From the NCBI GenBank assembly GCA_900754955.1, contig CAAEEV010000162.1, forward strand, positions 1 through 21,296: a DNA stretch of 21,296 nt, given 5' to 3'. Source of the stretch: Eggerthellaceae bacterium. Its GTDB lineage: Bacteria > Actinomycetota > Coriobacteriia > Coriobacteriales > Eggerthellaceae. This document shows positions 8,990 through 16,093 of this stretch, in pieces. The translations under genes were made by a program, and so were the position numbers. The notes beneath the pieces are model-generated. The model was given only the letters and a program-made list of their open reading frames with translations, was not told where the DNA came from and did not search any database. Position 1 is the stretch's first letter. Each line of letters opens with the position of its first letter.

Positions 8990-9530
8990 GACCGCGTGAA
9001 GCGCCCAGCATGCGACTGTCCACGCGAAGCGCCCGGCCTGGACCGACCCATCGCACAGCAATCGCTGCACCCGCGCGGAGACGCCCAGCGGGTACCCTCC
9101 CAAGCGAGGACGTCAGCAAGTGACCGCCCGCGCGGCGATGCCAAGCGCGCAGCAATCGCTGCACCCGCGCGGAGACGCTAGCAGGCCGCTGCTCGCACGG
9201 AGACGCCAGCGGCTTGCCGCCCACGCAAGCCGTTCGGCGAATGCCCTTCGCGCAGAGATGCCCAGCGTTCAGCCCTCACCTGCCAGCGTGCAGCCCCTCC
9301 CCTGCTGACACACCGAGTCGAAATGAGAACAAATGTTTCACGTGAAACATTCCGAACACAGAACAGCCGCACGACCGCCCGCGTGGGAACGCTCGGCGCA
9401 GAGCGGCGGCGCACCTTTCCGTGCGAAGCCGAGACCATTCTGCGCGCGTCAACCCGCGCAGAAACATCCAGTGGGCGGTTACCCACGCGAAGACGCCCTG
9501 CAGATGCCCGCCCGCGCGAACCGTTCTTGC
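8990..9530. repeat. Degenerate repeat array, period about 27-30 bp
   Basis: No gene is convincing here. A motif resembling CCCGCGCGGAGACGCCCAGCGG recurs in degenerate form with cores near 8998, 9026, 9078, 9107, 9137, 9172, 9200, 9227 and 9255, then again near 9386, 9425, 9461, 9489 and 9518. Most steps are 27-30 bp. Two units (9057-9085 and 9149-9177) share an almost identical stretch of about 29 bp beginning AGCAATCGCTGCACC. The open frames crossing it on both strands show Arg/Ala/Gly-rich peptides that follow the repeat rather than a domain, so I regard the array as non-coding. Confidence 0.6.
9334..9349. promoter_or_regulatory. parS, ParB/Spo0J binding site (perfect palindrome)
   Basis: TGTTTCACGTGAAACA is an exact copy of the conserved 16-bp centromere-like parS palindrome recognised by chromosomal ParB/Spo0J. 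ParB loads here as a CTP-dependent clamp and spreads, organising the origin region for segregation and SMC loading. Chromosomal parS sites are normally concentrated near oriC, which agrees with the nearby dnaX-ybaB-recR cluster. No parA or parB gene is in the window. The match is exact over all 16 positions and is therefore unlikely to be chance. Confidence 0.9.
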
Positions 9531-9565
9531 AGCACGGTCCGCCGAACCGAAAAACCCACTCGAGC

Positions 9566-9606
9566 GGAACCGTTTCGCGCGAAACCATTCTGCGCGAAAC
9601 GGTTCC
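9566..9606. promoter_or_regulatory. 15-bp inverted repeat over the tetR-like promoter
   Basis: A perfect 15-bp inverted repeat, GGAACCGTTTCGCGC (9566-9580) and GCGCGAAACGGTTCC (9592-9606), has an 11-nt centre. It ends four bases before the best -10 for the regulator gene (TAGAAT, 9610-9615), so it covers the -35 region and is well placed for autorepression. Its left part also contains the 14-bp palindrome GTTTCGCGCGAAAC (9572-9585), which differs from the parS core only at two symmetric bases. Confidence 0.6.
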
Positions 9607-9645
9607 ATGTAGAATCAATTCATTCAGGATGAAGGAGAGTAAGCC

Positions 9646-10197
9646 ATGGCTAACAAACAGCCTGAGGTGACCGAGCTGACCAAAACCAAGCTGCGGCGCG
9701 CGTTCTGGTCGCTCTACGAGCACGAACCCATCGAAAAGATCTCGATCAAGCAGATCACCGACATCGCCGGCTACAACCGCGGCACGTTCTACCTCTACTT
9801 CAAAGACGTGTACGACCTACGCGAGGACATCGAGCGTAAGCTACTCGAAGTGATCGGCGCGATGGCGGCCGACATCATCGCATCGGGCCGCGAGCCCGAC
9901 CTCTCGAGCATGATGGACTCACTCGCCCCCGCCGTGCAAACCTACGGACACTACCTGCGCGTGTTGCTCGGCGACAACGGCGACCCGCTCTTCAAGACGC
10001 GCTTCAAGGAGCTCACCTGGCCGTTCGTGAAGCAGAACGCCCTCAAGGGGCGGTCGTTCAGCCCGCAGGAGGAGCGCCTCGTGAAGGAGTGCTACCTCGC
10101 CGGGCTCGTCGCGATCATCGGTGCATGGCTCAACGAGAACGACCCCTTGCCCGTCGATCAGTTCATCGCCTTCACCATGCGCGAGGTGTTCGGATAG
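9646..10197 (+). CDS. TetR/AcrR-family transcriptional regulator
   Basis: 183-aa DNA-binding regulator. The ATG at 9646 has AAGGAG eight bases upstream. The N-terminal helix-turn-helix spans about 12-58, with ISIKQITDIAGYNRGTFYLYF (33-53) as the helix 2-3 signature of the family; the C-terminal part (60-183) is all-helical and would bind an effector and dimerise. It is divergent from the FtsX-type exporter, and both promoters carry palindromic elements, so control of the exporter and of itself is the simplest model. The ligand is unknown. The C-terminal region looks like the TetR-like C-terminal domains of regulators found beside exporters, but I cannot name a subfamily. Confidence 0.92.
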   Translation: MANKQPEVTELTKTKLRRAFWSLYEHEPIEKISIKQITDIAGYNRGTFYLYFKDVYDLREDIERKLLEVIGAMAADIIASGREPDLSSMMDSLAPAVQTYGHYLRVLLGDNGDPLFKTRFKELTWPFVKQNALKGRSFSPQEERLVKECYLAGLVAIIGAWLNENDPLPVDQFIAFTMREVFG

Positions 10198-10318
10198 CGC
10201 ACGGCACAGCGAACGGATCGCCGCCGCCGACTTACGCGCCAGCATCCAGCGCCCGCCGCCGACAAGCCGCACCGCCAGCTGGCGCGCCAGCACCCAGCGC
10301 CCAGCACCCAGCGGCGCC
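10198..10318. repeat. Convergent intergenic with a 20-bp direct repeat
   Basis: Between two convergent genes. CGCGCCAGCATCCAGCGCCC (10235-10254) is repeated at 10283-10302 with one mismatch, 48 bp apart. No T-tailed terminator hairpin is evident. Confidence 0.5.
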
Positions 10319-11407
10319 CTACCTCGCCTTCTGCAGCCGCGCCACGAAGAAGCCCTCGTATAGCTCGCTCGGACGAATGCAGAGCGCGCCCTCAACGCCG
10401 CAGGGCAGAAGCGGCATGCCCGCGAAGCGCGCGGGATCGAGGGGCTCCAGCTTCATATCGCCACGCGCGAGCATGCGTGCGACCTGCTCTTCATTCTCCT
10501 GCGCGAGAATCGAGCACGTGGAGTACACGAGCTCGCCGCCTACGGGCAGCAGCTCGACCGCCTTGTCGAGCAGACCGCGCTGGGTGCGCACGCAGTTTGC
10601 AAGCAGCTCGCGTGAGAAGCCCGTGCGCCATGCGCCGTCCTCGCCCCGCGTCACCGTGCCGCTGCCGCTGCAGGGCGCATCGAGCAGAATCTTGTCGAAG
10701 CGGAAGAAAGAATCGAGGCGGCGCGCATCCTGCACGAGCACGCTCACGCGACCCGCACCCTGGCGATCGAGGTTGAAGCGCAGGCGCTCGGCACGCGGCG
10801 CACTGCGCTCGCAGGCAGTGATCTGCGCGCGGCCGCCCGAGAGCGCCGCCATCTGGGTCGTTTTGCCGCCGGGAGCGGCCGCCATGTCGAGCATCGCCTC
10901 GCTTGGCTGCGGATCGAGCACGAGCGGCGGAACCATCGACGAGAGGCTCTGCAGGTAGATTCCGCCCTCCTCGTACAACGCCAGCGCGCGCACCGCGTCC
11001 TCACGGGCGCCGTCGATCACAAACGCGTCGGCCGACCACGGCACGGCCCGCCACGCGATGTCCGCCGCATCAAGCGCCGCGGCAACGTCCGCAGCCGACG
11101 CCTTGAGCGCGTTGGCGCGCAGCGTCACAGGCCGCACCGCCGCGAAGCCCTCCTCGATCGCGCCCAGCGCAGCATCGTCGTACTGAGCCGCAAGCAGCTC
11201 CCTCAGCTCAGCGTAGGCAACCGCGGGATCCACGTGGCGCTTCTGACGCGGCGTCCGCGCCCGCGCATCGTCGTGCGACATACCGCGGCCACCCGCACGC
11301 CGCGCGGTCTTCTTGCGGCCCTCTCCGCCGTGCGATCCGCCGCGACGTCCACCGCGCCCTGCGGCGCCTCCGCCGCCTGCATGGCGCCGCGCGCTCTCGT
11401 TCCCCAT
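10319..11407 (-). CDS. RNA (cytosine-5-)-methyltransferase, RsmB/NOP (Sun) family
   Basis: 362-aa SAM-dependent methyltransferase, probably acting on rRNA or tRNA cytosine C5. I take the ATG at 11407, with AGAGG nine bases upstream; another ATG nine bases earlier has no spacing from that site, and Met43 is a possible later start. Residues 1-58 are a basic Gly/Arg/Ala-rich tail. The family's N-terminal region (62-165) precedes the catalytic Rossmann domain. The SAM-binding motif is DMAAAPGGKT (174-183), and the two cysteines of m5C enzymes are in DAPCSGSG (Cys246) and YSTCS (Cys298, expected nucleophile). There is no NusB-like domain as in RsmB and no room for the C-terminal PUA-like domain of RsmF, so the target base cannot be assigned. 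It is divergent from the MBL-fold gene and shares its promoter region. Confidence 0.9.
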   Translation of the reverse strand: MGNESARRHAGGGGAAGRGGRRGGSHGGEGRKKTARRAGGRGMSHDDARARTPRQKRHVDPAVAYAELRELLAAQYDDAALGAIEEGFAAVRPVTLRANALKASAADVAAALDAADIAWRAVPWSADAFVIDGAREDAVRALALYEEGGIYLQSLSSMVPPLVLDPQPSEAMLDMAAAPGGKTTQMAALSGGRAQITACERSAPRAERLRFNLDRQGAGRVSVLVQDARRLDSFFRFDKILLDAPCSGSGTVTRGEDGAWRTGFSRELLANCVRTQRGLLDKAVELLPVGGELVYSTCSILAQENEEQVARMLARGDMKLEPLDPARFAGMPLLPCGVEGALCIRPSELYEGFFVARLQKAR

Positions 11408-11464
11408 GTTCCGCATCCTCTTTCCGACAAACACCTGCGCGCGTCTCGTGCCGCGCGCGTTCCA

Positions 11465-11494
11465 ACTATACTGGCAACCGTACCGACGACGCAA
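11465..11494 (-). promoter_or_regulatory. Promoter of the RNA methyltransferase gene, overlapping a divergent -10
   Basis: On the minus strand: -35 TTGCGT (11489-11494), 18-bp spacer, -10 TATAGT (11465-11470). On the plus strand the same bases give TATACT (11467-11472), a possible -10 for the MBL-fold gene but with a poor -35. The two promoters would compete for polymerase. Confidence 0.5.
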
Positions 11495-11540
11495 CAAAGC
11501 GCCGCGCCCCAGAGCACGGCCCTGGCAGAAGGAGGAGCTC

Positions 11541-12200
11541 ATGACCCTCAACGCAACGCTCAACAACGTGCAGGTGCTCGCGCACAGCGCCATCCGCATC
11601 GAAGCGGAGGACGGCACCGCCATCTACTTCGACCCCTTCGAGCTGACCGACGCGCCGCACGACGCCGACTACGTGCTCGTCACGCACACGCACTACGACC
11701 ACCTCTCCCCCGAGGACGCCGCGAAGGTCATGAACGAAAGCACTGTCGTCGTATGCCCCGCCTCGGCCGAAGCCGAAGTGCGCGAGGCGCTCGGTACGGC
11801 GCCGCGCGGCATGGCCCCTGGCGACACGATCACGCTCGGCGTCATGCAGATCGAAGCCGTGCCCGCCTACAACGTGGAGCCCGAGCGTCTCGGCTTCCAC
11901 CCGCAGGAGAACCGCTGGATTGGCTACGTGATCACGATCGACGGCGTGCGCTACTACGTCGCCGGCGACACCGACCAAAACGACGACACCGTCCAGGTGC
12001 GCTGCGACGTCGCCCTCGTCCCCATCGGCGGCACCTTCACCATGGACCCCGCCCAGGCCGCCGCATTCGTCAACGTCATCAAGCCGCGCATCGTCGTACC
12101 GACGCACTACGGGTCGGCTGTGGGCACCAAGGAAGACGTCGAGGCGTTCGAGCCGCTCGTCGATCCCGCAATCCCCGTCGTGCGCAAGCTGAGCTGGTAG
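11541..12200 (+). CDS. Metallo-beta-lactamase-fold hydrolase (UPF0173/UlaG-like)
   Basis: 219-aa cytoplasmic metal-dependent hydrolase of unknown substrate. The ATG at 11541 follows AAGGAGG with five-base spacing. The metal site is visible as HTHYDH (His49, His51, Asp53, His54), AGDTD (Asp143) and PTHYGS (His189). A short first strand region with AHSAIRIE and a D-P-F near 31-33 is typical of the UPF0173/UlaG group; the family includes L-ascorbate-6-phosphate lactonase, but no ascorbate genes are nearby. It is followed after 4 nt by the D-aminoacyl-tRNA deacylase gene, so the two are probably one transcript. I would not assign a reaction. Confidence 0.9.
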   Translation: MTLNATLNNVQVLAHSAIRIEAEDGTAIYFDPFELTDAPHDADYVLVTHTHYDHLSPEDAAKVMNESTVVVCPASAEAEVREALGTAPRGMAPGDTITLGVMQIEAVPAYNVEPERLGFHPQENRWIGYVITIDGVRYYVAGDTDQNDDTVQVRCDVALVPIGGTFTMDPAQAAAFVNVIKPRIVVPTHYGSAVGTKEDVEAFEPLVDPAIPVVRKLSW

Positions 12201-12204
12201 CGCG

Positions 12205-12651
12205 ATGAGAGCGGTCGTCCAGCGCGTCGCAGAGGCGCGCGTCACCGTCGACGGTGCGGAGATCAGCGCTATCGGGGCGGGATACCTCATCCTGCTCGGC
12301 GTAGGACACGCCGACACCGAGGCCGAAGCCGACAAACTCTGGCGCAAGATCGCGAAACTGCGCATCTTCGAGGACGCGAACGGCAAAACCAACTGCGCGC
12401 TCGCCGAGGTGGGCGGCAGCGTGATGGTGGTGTCGCAGTTCACGCTGTACGCGAGCTGCAAGAAGGGCAACCGCCCTTCGTTCACCGACGCAGGCGCGCC
12501 CGACGAGGCCAACCGCCTCTACGAGTACTTCTGCAGCCTCGTACGCACTGATATTGGCGATGTCGCGTGCGGGTCGTTCGGCGCGCACATGAAGGTGTCG
12601 CTCGTCAACGACGGCCCCTTCACCATCGTGCTCGACACCGGCACGCTGTAA
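12205..12651 (+). CDS. dtd: D-aminoacyl-tRNA deacylase
   Basis: 148 aa, the normal length for the family. It removes D-amino acids, and glycine mischarged on tRNA-Ala, from tRNA as a proofreading step after aminoacylation. The two hallmark motifs are present: SQFTL (77-81) and NDGPFT (135-140) with the Gly-cisPro pair (137-138) that rejects L-amino acids across the dimer interface. The start MRAVVQRV is the standard one. The ATG at 12205 lies 4 nt after the stop of the MBL-fold gene with no clear ribosome site of its own, suggesting coupling. A strong terminator follows at 12673-12709. Confidence 0.97.
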   Translation: MRAVVQRVAEARVTVDGAEISAIGAGYLILLGVGHADTEAEADKLWRKIAKLRIFEDANGKTNCALAEVGGSVMVVSQFTLYASCKKGNRPSFTDAGAPDEANRLYEYFCSLVRTDIGDVACGSFGAHMKVSLVNDGPFTIVLDTGTL

Positions 12652-12672
12652 GCACACCCCCAGCCGCATGCG

Positions 12673-12709
12673 AAAGCGCCCCGCGGGTTCGGTCCTGCGG
12701 GGCGCTTTT
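12673..12709. terminator. Bidirectional terminator between convergent genes
   Basis: A 12-bp stem (AAAGCGCCCCGC / GCGGGGCGCTTT), extended inside by GG/CC with one mismatched pair and a TTCGGT loop, is followed by T residues; the As on the left arm give a T tract on the minus strand too. It serves dtd (plus) and the iron-sulfur gene (minus). Confidence 0.9.
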
Positions 12710-12772
12710 CATGTCAGCGAGCTTGAGTGGGCGGGCTGCCATACAAGGCGCCACCCTCCCAACAGGTCGCCG

Positions 12773-14086
12773 CTATTTCTTCTCGCGCCCGTGACGGCGT
12801 GCCAGGATGCTCGCGGCCTTCGGCGGCTTCGGAATCTCGATGAGGCGCGGCTCGAAATCGAACAGCTCGGCCACGCTCACCTCCGACGACAGCTCGACGC
12901 AGCGACGCAGGCACACATCGACGCACATGCGGCACTGCGTGCAGTCGGCCGCCTGGAACTCGAGGTAGCGCGCTTCCTCGTTTTCGGGCTCTTCAAGCGT
13001 CGAGTACTTGAGCGCCTCGGTAGGACAGAACATCACGCACATGCCGCAACCCGAGCACGAGCTCGCATCGATCGAAAGCGAGCCGAACAGGCGCGTGTCG
13101 ATCGTCGCAGGCGCGACGGCCCCACCGTTCGCGGCGACCTCACCGTTCGCAGCGGACGCATCCGCCCCGTCTGCCACAGCGGGCGCGTTTGCGGCACCTT
13201 CCGCATCGCGCACAGCCTCCGCCTCCTCGAGAAGCGCCGCAAGCGCACCCGTCTCCTCTCCGATGCGGCTCATGTCGTCGAGCAGGCGCATGTTGCGCTC
13301 CGCCTCGAACGTGGGTAGCTTACCGCTCTTGCCCGCGCCCAGACGCTCGCGCAACGTGAGCAGCTTCTTCTGCTGGTTCTGGTGCAGCGCGTCCGCGACG
13401 GCTTTCTCGGCCGCCGTCATCGCCACGTTGCGCGCGTATCCTCCCGCGCTCGAGAAGAACCTGCGCCGCGACGCGCCCATCACGCTGCGCTCGTCGCGCG
13501 CTTCCACCTCAGGGGGGAATGCGCTGCTGCGCATGATCATCGCATCGGAGCCCATCGCCTCGAGGAGAGCAATCGCCGTCTCAACCGCCGTATCGACGCA
13601 CGGCGACACCGCGTGGTACTTGCAGGTGGAGCACGTGCCGTCGACGAGCGTGATGTCATCCACGCCGTGCGAGGCGATCGCCACGAGCGTCTCCTCGTCG
13701 ATGCGCCCGAGGCACGGCACCGTTGCGTACTTCTCGGGATCGCCCACCTGACGCGCCGCTATGCGCGCGCAGGCGAACACTGCCATGCCGCCCGCCTGTT
13801 TGATGGCGGCGGAGATGGCAACCGCAAGGTCCTCCTGCATGGGGTCGAGCGAGACGAGCGCCTCAGTGGGGCACGCCGCAACGCACGCGCCGCAGCCCAC
13901 GCAGGCGCCCGCGTCGACCGTCAGCTTGTTCAGCGCCACCTCGATCGCGCCCGCCATGCACACGTCGACGCATTTGCGGCACTTGGCGTTGCGGTTGCGC
14001 ACCGCCACGCAATGATCCTCGACGGCTACGACCGAGCGACTCCTCAGCAGCTCGGCCATCTCCATGATGTCGTTGACCGAGGGCAT
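12773..14086 (-). CDS. Four-cluster iron-sulfur protein with an MvhD-like central region
   Basis: 437-aa predicted electron-transfer protein. The start ATG (14086) directly abuts the TAG of the MobB-MobA gene. N-terminal ferredoxin module: Cys26, 36, 39, 43 (an unusual C-x9-C-x2-C-x3-C) and Cys62, 65, 68, 72. C-terminal module: Cys344, 347, 350, 354 and Cys382, 385, 388, 392. That is enough for four [4Fe-4S] clusters. The centre (about 100-180) has VPCLGRIDEETL (Cys125) and DGTCSTCKY..SPC (Cys152, 155, 163), which resembles the MvhD/FrhD hydrogenase delta domain; this comparison is from memory. Residues 200-330 are a charged, then Ala/Gly-rich linker. No signal peptide or membrane segment, so cytoplasmic. 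Pairing with Moco genes suggests service to a molybdoenzyme; the partner is unknown. Confidence 0.85.
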   Translation of the reverse strand: MPSVNDIMEMAELLRSRSVVAVEDHCVAVRNRNAKCRKCVDVCMAGAIEVALNKLTVDAGACVGCGACVAACPTEALVSLDPMQEDLAVAISAAIKQAGGMAVFACARIAARQVGDPEKYATVPCLGRIDEETLVAIASHGVDDITLVDGTCSTCKYHAVSPCVDTAVETAIALLEAMGSDAMIMRSSAFPPEVEARDERSVMGASRRRFFSSAGGYARNVAMTAAEKAVADALHQNQQKKLLTLRERLGAGKSGKLPTFEAERNMRLLDDMSRIGEETGALAALLEEAEAVRDAEGAANAPAVADGADASAANGEVAANGGAVAPATIDTRLFGSLSIDASSCSGCGMCVMFCPTEALKYSTLEEPENEEARYLEFQAADCTQCRMCVDVCLRRCVELSSEVSVAELFDFEPRLIEIPKPPKAASILARRHGREKK

Positions 14087-15340
14087 CTATTCCCCCAAGT
14101 ACGCGTCTTGAAGGCGCTTGAGCTCGTCGGGCGTGTTCGCGTTGATGAAGCAGCCGCCGCGCGGCTCCACCTCGAGCACGCGCTCCTGCGCGAACTCGAG
14201 TACCGTCACCTCGTCGTCATCGAAGAACGACTGGGCGCGCTTCTCGCCGCGGTCGAGCGCGCGGCGCACGGCACCGAGGCACCCCGAACGGCGGTACATC
14301 GCATGGAAGGGCTCGTAGCCGTGCTGGTTCACCGGCACCACCACGTCGGCGTCGGTCTCCGCCATCGCGATGGACTCCGCAACCACGAGGCTCGCGCTCG
14401 CGAATACCATGTCGCACGCGACCACGGCCACGAACGGGTTGCTCGCCGCCTGCAGCGCCGTGAACAGACCCGGCAGCGCACCGCGGAAGTCGAACGCGTC
14501 GGAAACGAGCTTGATGTCGAGGTCGGGGTACTGCTCGGCGAGGAAGCCGAGGTTTTCCGCCTCGTTGGTGGTGATGATAAGCTCGTCGGCCGCAGGAGCG
14601 AGGCGCTCCACCAGACGGCAGATGAGCGGACGGCCGTCGAAGGGCACCGTCGCTTTCGAGCGGCCCATACGGCGGCTCTCGCCACCCGCCTGGATGACCA
14701 CGGTGACGCGCGGGCGCACGTAGTGATCCTCAAGGAAGTCGACGAGATCCCCCGTGTTGTTGAGGTCGAAGGCGGGAATGTTGTACAGCGCCGCAGCATC
14801 ACGCGCCTCGGGGATGTCGGTCACGATGGCGACCGTATCGGACGTGGGCATCTTGTGCTTGAGATCGGCCTTGTGCTCCTCGGCCACACCACGCGCGATC
14901 TGGGTGAAGTCGGTTCCGAGCGACGCACCCGAGCGCGCACCCTCGACGAACACCTGCGCGACGCTCACATCGGCGGGGTTGCCCGAGCGCATGATTTCAA
15001 TCGTGGGCAGGCCGCTCTTGCGGTACCCCTCGACCACGATGATGTCGTGCCCAGGCATTGAGCGCACGATGTCGTTGCACTCCACTTCCTCCTGGAGCAT
15101 CTTCACGCGCGCGAGCATGTCGGGCGCAGCGATGACCACCTCCGACGCGCCAGCCGCGCGGTGGCGGTAGGAGTCTTTGCCGGGATAGTCGATGTCGAAT
15201 CCCACATGGGAGTGATGCTTGATCGACCCGACGTCGTGGCCGCGGGCAACGAGCTCCTTGATGACCTGCTCGATGAGCGTCGTTTTGCCGGAATTGTGGC
15301 GTCCCACGATCGAGATCGCCGGGCTCGGGATGTTAACCAT
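14087..15340 (-). CDS. MobB-MobA fusion, molybdopterin-guanine dinucleotide synthesis
   Basis: 417-aa fusion. Residues 7-165 are MobB-like, with P-loop GRHNSGKT (13-20) and the SIKHHSH and DSYRHRAAGA motifs of the family. Residues 211-417 are MobA-like, the GTP:molybdopterin guanylyltransferase, with QAGGESRRMGRSKA (217-230) for nucleotide binding and ACDMVF (308-313) with the metal-binding Asp310. A linker (166-210) retains the AIVTD strand of MobB. The reaction joins GMP from GTP to the molybdenum cofactor to give bis-MGD for DMSO-reductase-type enzymes. ATG at 15340 with GAGGA close upstream. Promoter at 15495-15500 gives a leader of about 150 nt. Arg residues in the usual GGxSxRMG loop are conserved, with an extra Arg (ESRRMG). 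Confidence 0.95.
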   Translation of the reverse strand: MVNIPSPAISIVGRHNSGKTTLIEQVIKELVARGHDVGSIKHHSHVGFDIDYPGKDSYRHRAAGASEVVIAAPDMLARVKMLQEEVECNDIVRSMPGHDIIVVEGYRKSGLPTIEIMRSGNPADVSVAQVFVEGARSGASLGTDFTQIARGVAEEHKADLKHKMPTSDTVAIVTDIPEARDAAALYNIPAFDLNNTGDLVDFLEDHYVRPRVTVVIQAGGESRRMGRSKATVPFDGRPLICRLVERLAPAADELIITTNEAENLGFLAEQYPDLDIKLVSDAFDFRGALPGLFTALQAASNPFVAVVACDMVFASASLVVAESIAMAETDADVVVPVNQHGYEPFHAMYRRSGCLGAVRRALDRGEKRAQSFFDDDEVTVLEFAQERVLEVEPRGGCFINANTPDELKRLQDAYLGE

Positions 15341-15592
15341 GAGTCCTCAACTCTGTTTCCGTCGGCGCCGTGGTGTGCACGCTGGGCGAAAGCCGCCCCG
15401 CCGCTTCGCGATCGCCCCCTCGGAAGCGCATCGCCTTTGTGCGGACGACCTGCGCGAGCGCAAGCCAGACGCCCCTCTTCTTTTGCCGTAGGCGAGTATA
15501 ACACTACACTTCGAAGCAGCTTTGCACGACGCGGGCATTGCGGCACCTTCCGCAACGTGCGCTCCGCCCTGTTGCACGCACGCACTCCACAC
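15341..15592 (-). promoter_or_regulatory. Promoter and long GC-rich leader of the MobB-MobA operon
   Basis: On the minus strand an extended -10 (TGT-TATACT, hexamer at 15495-15500) gives a start near 15488 and a leader of about 148 nt. The -35 is poor. The leader is GC-rich with several possible hairpins, for example GGGCGGCTTTCGCCC near 15402-15416. A molybdenum-cofactor riboswitch is possible by position, but I cannot recognise its conserved core by eye. Confidence 0.5.
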
Positions 15593-15742
15593 GGCACGCT
15601 TCACGTGGCGAGCACGCTGTACGCGCATTCTGTGCCCCGCTCGGCATGCTTCAAGCGATGAGGATGCCATGGGTGCATTCCGCGCTCCACCTGGCACGCT
15701 TCACACGATGGGTGCGCCATGCGCGCTTTCTGCGTCGGGTGC
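15593..15742. repeat. Three tandem 50-bp repeats
   Basis: Units 15593-15642, 15643-15692 and 15693-15742 are each exactly 50 bp and begin GGCACGCTTCAC, GGCATGCTTCAA and GGCACGCTTCAC. Later positions also align (CGCGCATTCTG, GTGCATTCCG, CGCGCTTTCTG). A further unit begins at 15743 (GGCATTCC) and is cut off; a weaker copy may precede at 15542. Because 50 is not a multiple of 3, the array is not an in-frame coding repeat. Confidence 0.75.
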
Positions 15743-15752
15743 GGCATTCCAA

Positions 15753-15784
15753 CAAACGGCATTTTTGCCATTTTGCGGCAAAAA
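15753..15784 (+). repeat. 32-bp inverted repeat, left copy
   Basis: CAAACGG, six bases, then TGCCATTTTGCGGCAAAAA. It reappears in opposite orientation at 15959-15990. The left copy can itself form a hairpin (TTTTTGCC-7-GGCAAAAA), with a run of Ts or As on both sides. Confidence 0.75.
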
Positions 15785-16093
15785 AGTCGTTTGTTTGCCG
15801 CCTGCGAGCCCCGAAAGGCACCACTTGAACGATTTCTCGCGCATCGCATATATCTATTCTCAGATCGCCATAATATCTATCAGGCGATTTAAGAAGAGCT
15901 GATAGAGCACCAAAACACCTCTGCGGAAAAACCCTGCGAAAACGACCAACATTCGTCATTTTTGCCGCAAAATGGCAGAATTTCCGTTTGTGCGACCTGG
16001 GTGCTCGCGCAACCTGAGCGCTTATATGATCCGAACGTTTATGCGACCCGAGCGCAGTCGCAAATAATTGTCGCGTTTTTGCAAACGGGATGA
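15785..16093. other. AT-rich non-coding stretch
   Basis: Clearly lower in GC than the rest of the window, with runs such as ATATATCTATTCT and ATAATATCTATCAGG. No open frame with a ribosome site is convincing on either strand. No match to the DnaA box (TTATNCACA) was found, which argues against an origin. It is bracketed by the 32-bp inverted repeats and leads into the promoter at 16094. Confidence 0.55.
15959..15990 (-). repeat. 32-bp inverted repeat, right copy
   Basis: TTTTTGCCGCAAAATGGCA (15959-15977), six bases, then CCGTTTG (15984-15990). The outer 7 bp and inner 19 bp match the reverse complement of the left copy exactly; only the six-base middle differs. The copies are about 175 bp apart. 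Confidence 0.75.

Noticed and set aside
8990-9530. CRISPR array
   Set aside because: Copies are degenerate and contiguous, with no constant repeat alternating with unique spacers, and no cas genes nearby.
13382-15061. Long open frame of about 560 codons on the plus strand opposite the Moco and iron-sulfur genes
   Set aside because: Arg/His/Ala/Val-rich translation is the usual mirror of high-GC genes on the other strand; no ribosome site or domain, and both antisense genes are clear.
15601-15959. Minus-strand open frames of 82 and 102 codons across the 50-bp repeats
   Set aside because: They follow the repeats in shifting frames (50 is not divisible by 3), lack ribosome sites and show no recognisable domain.
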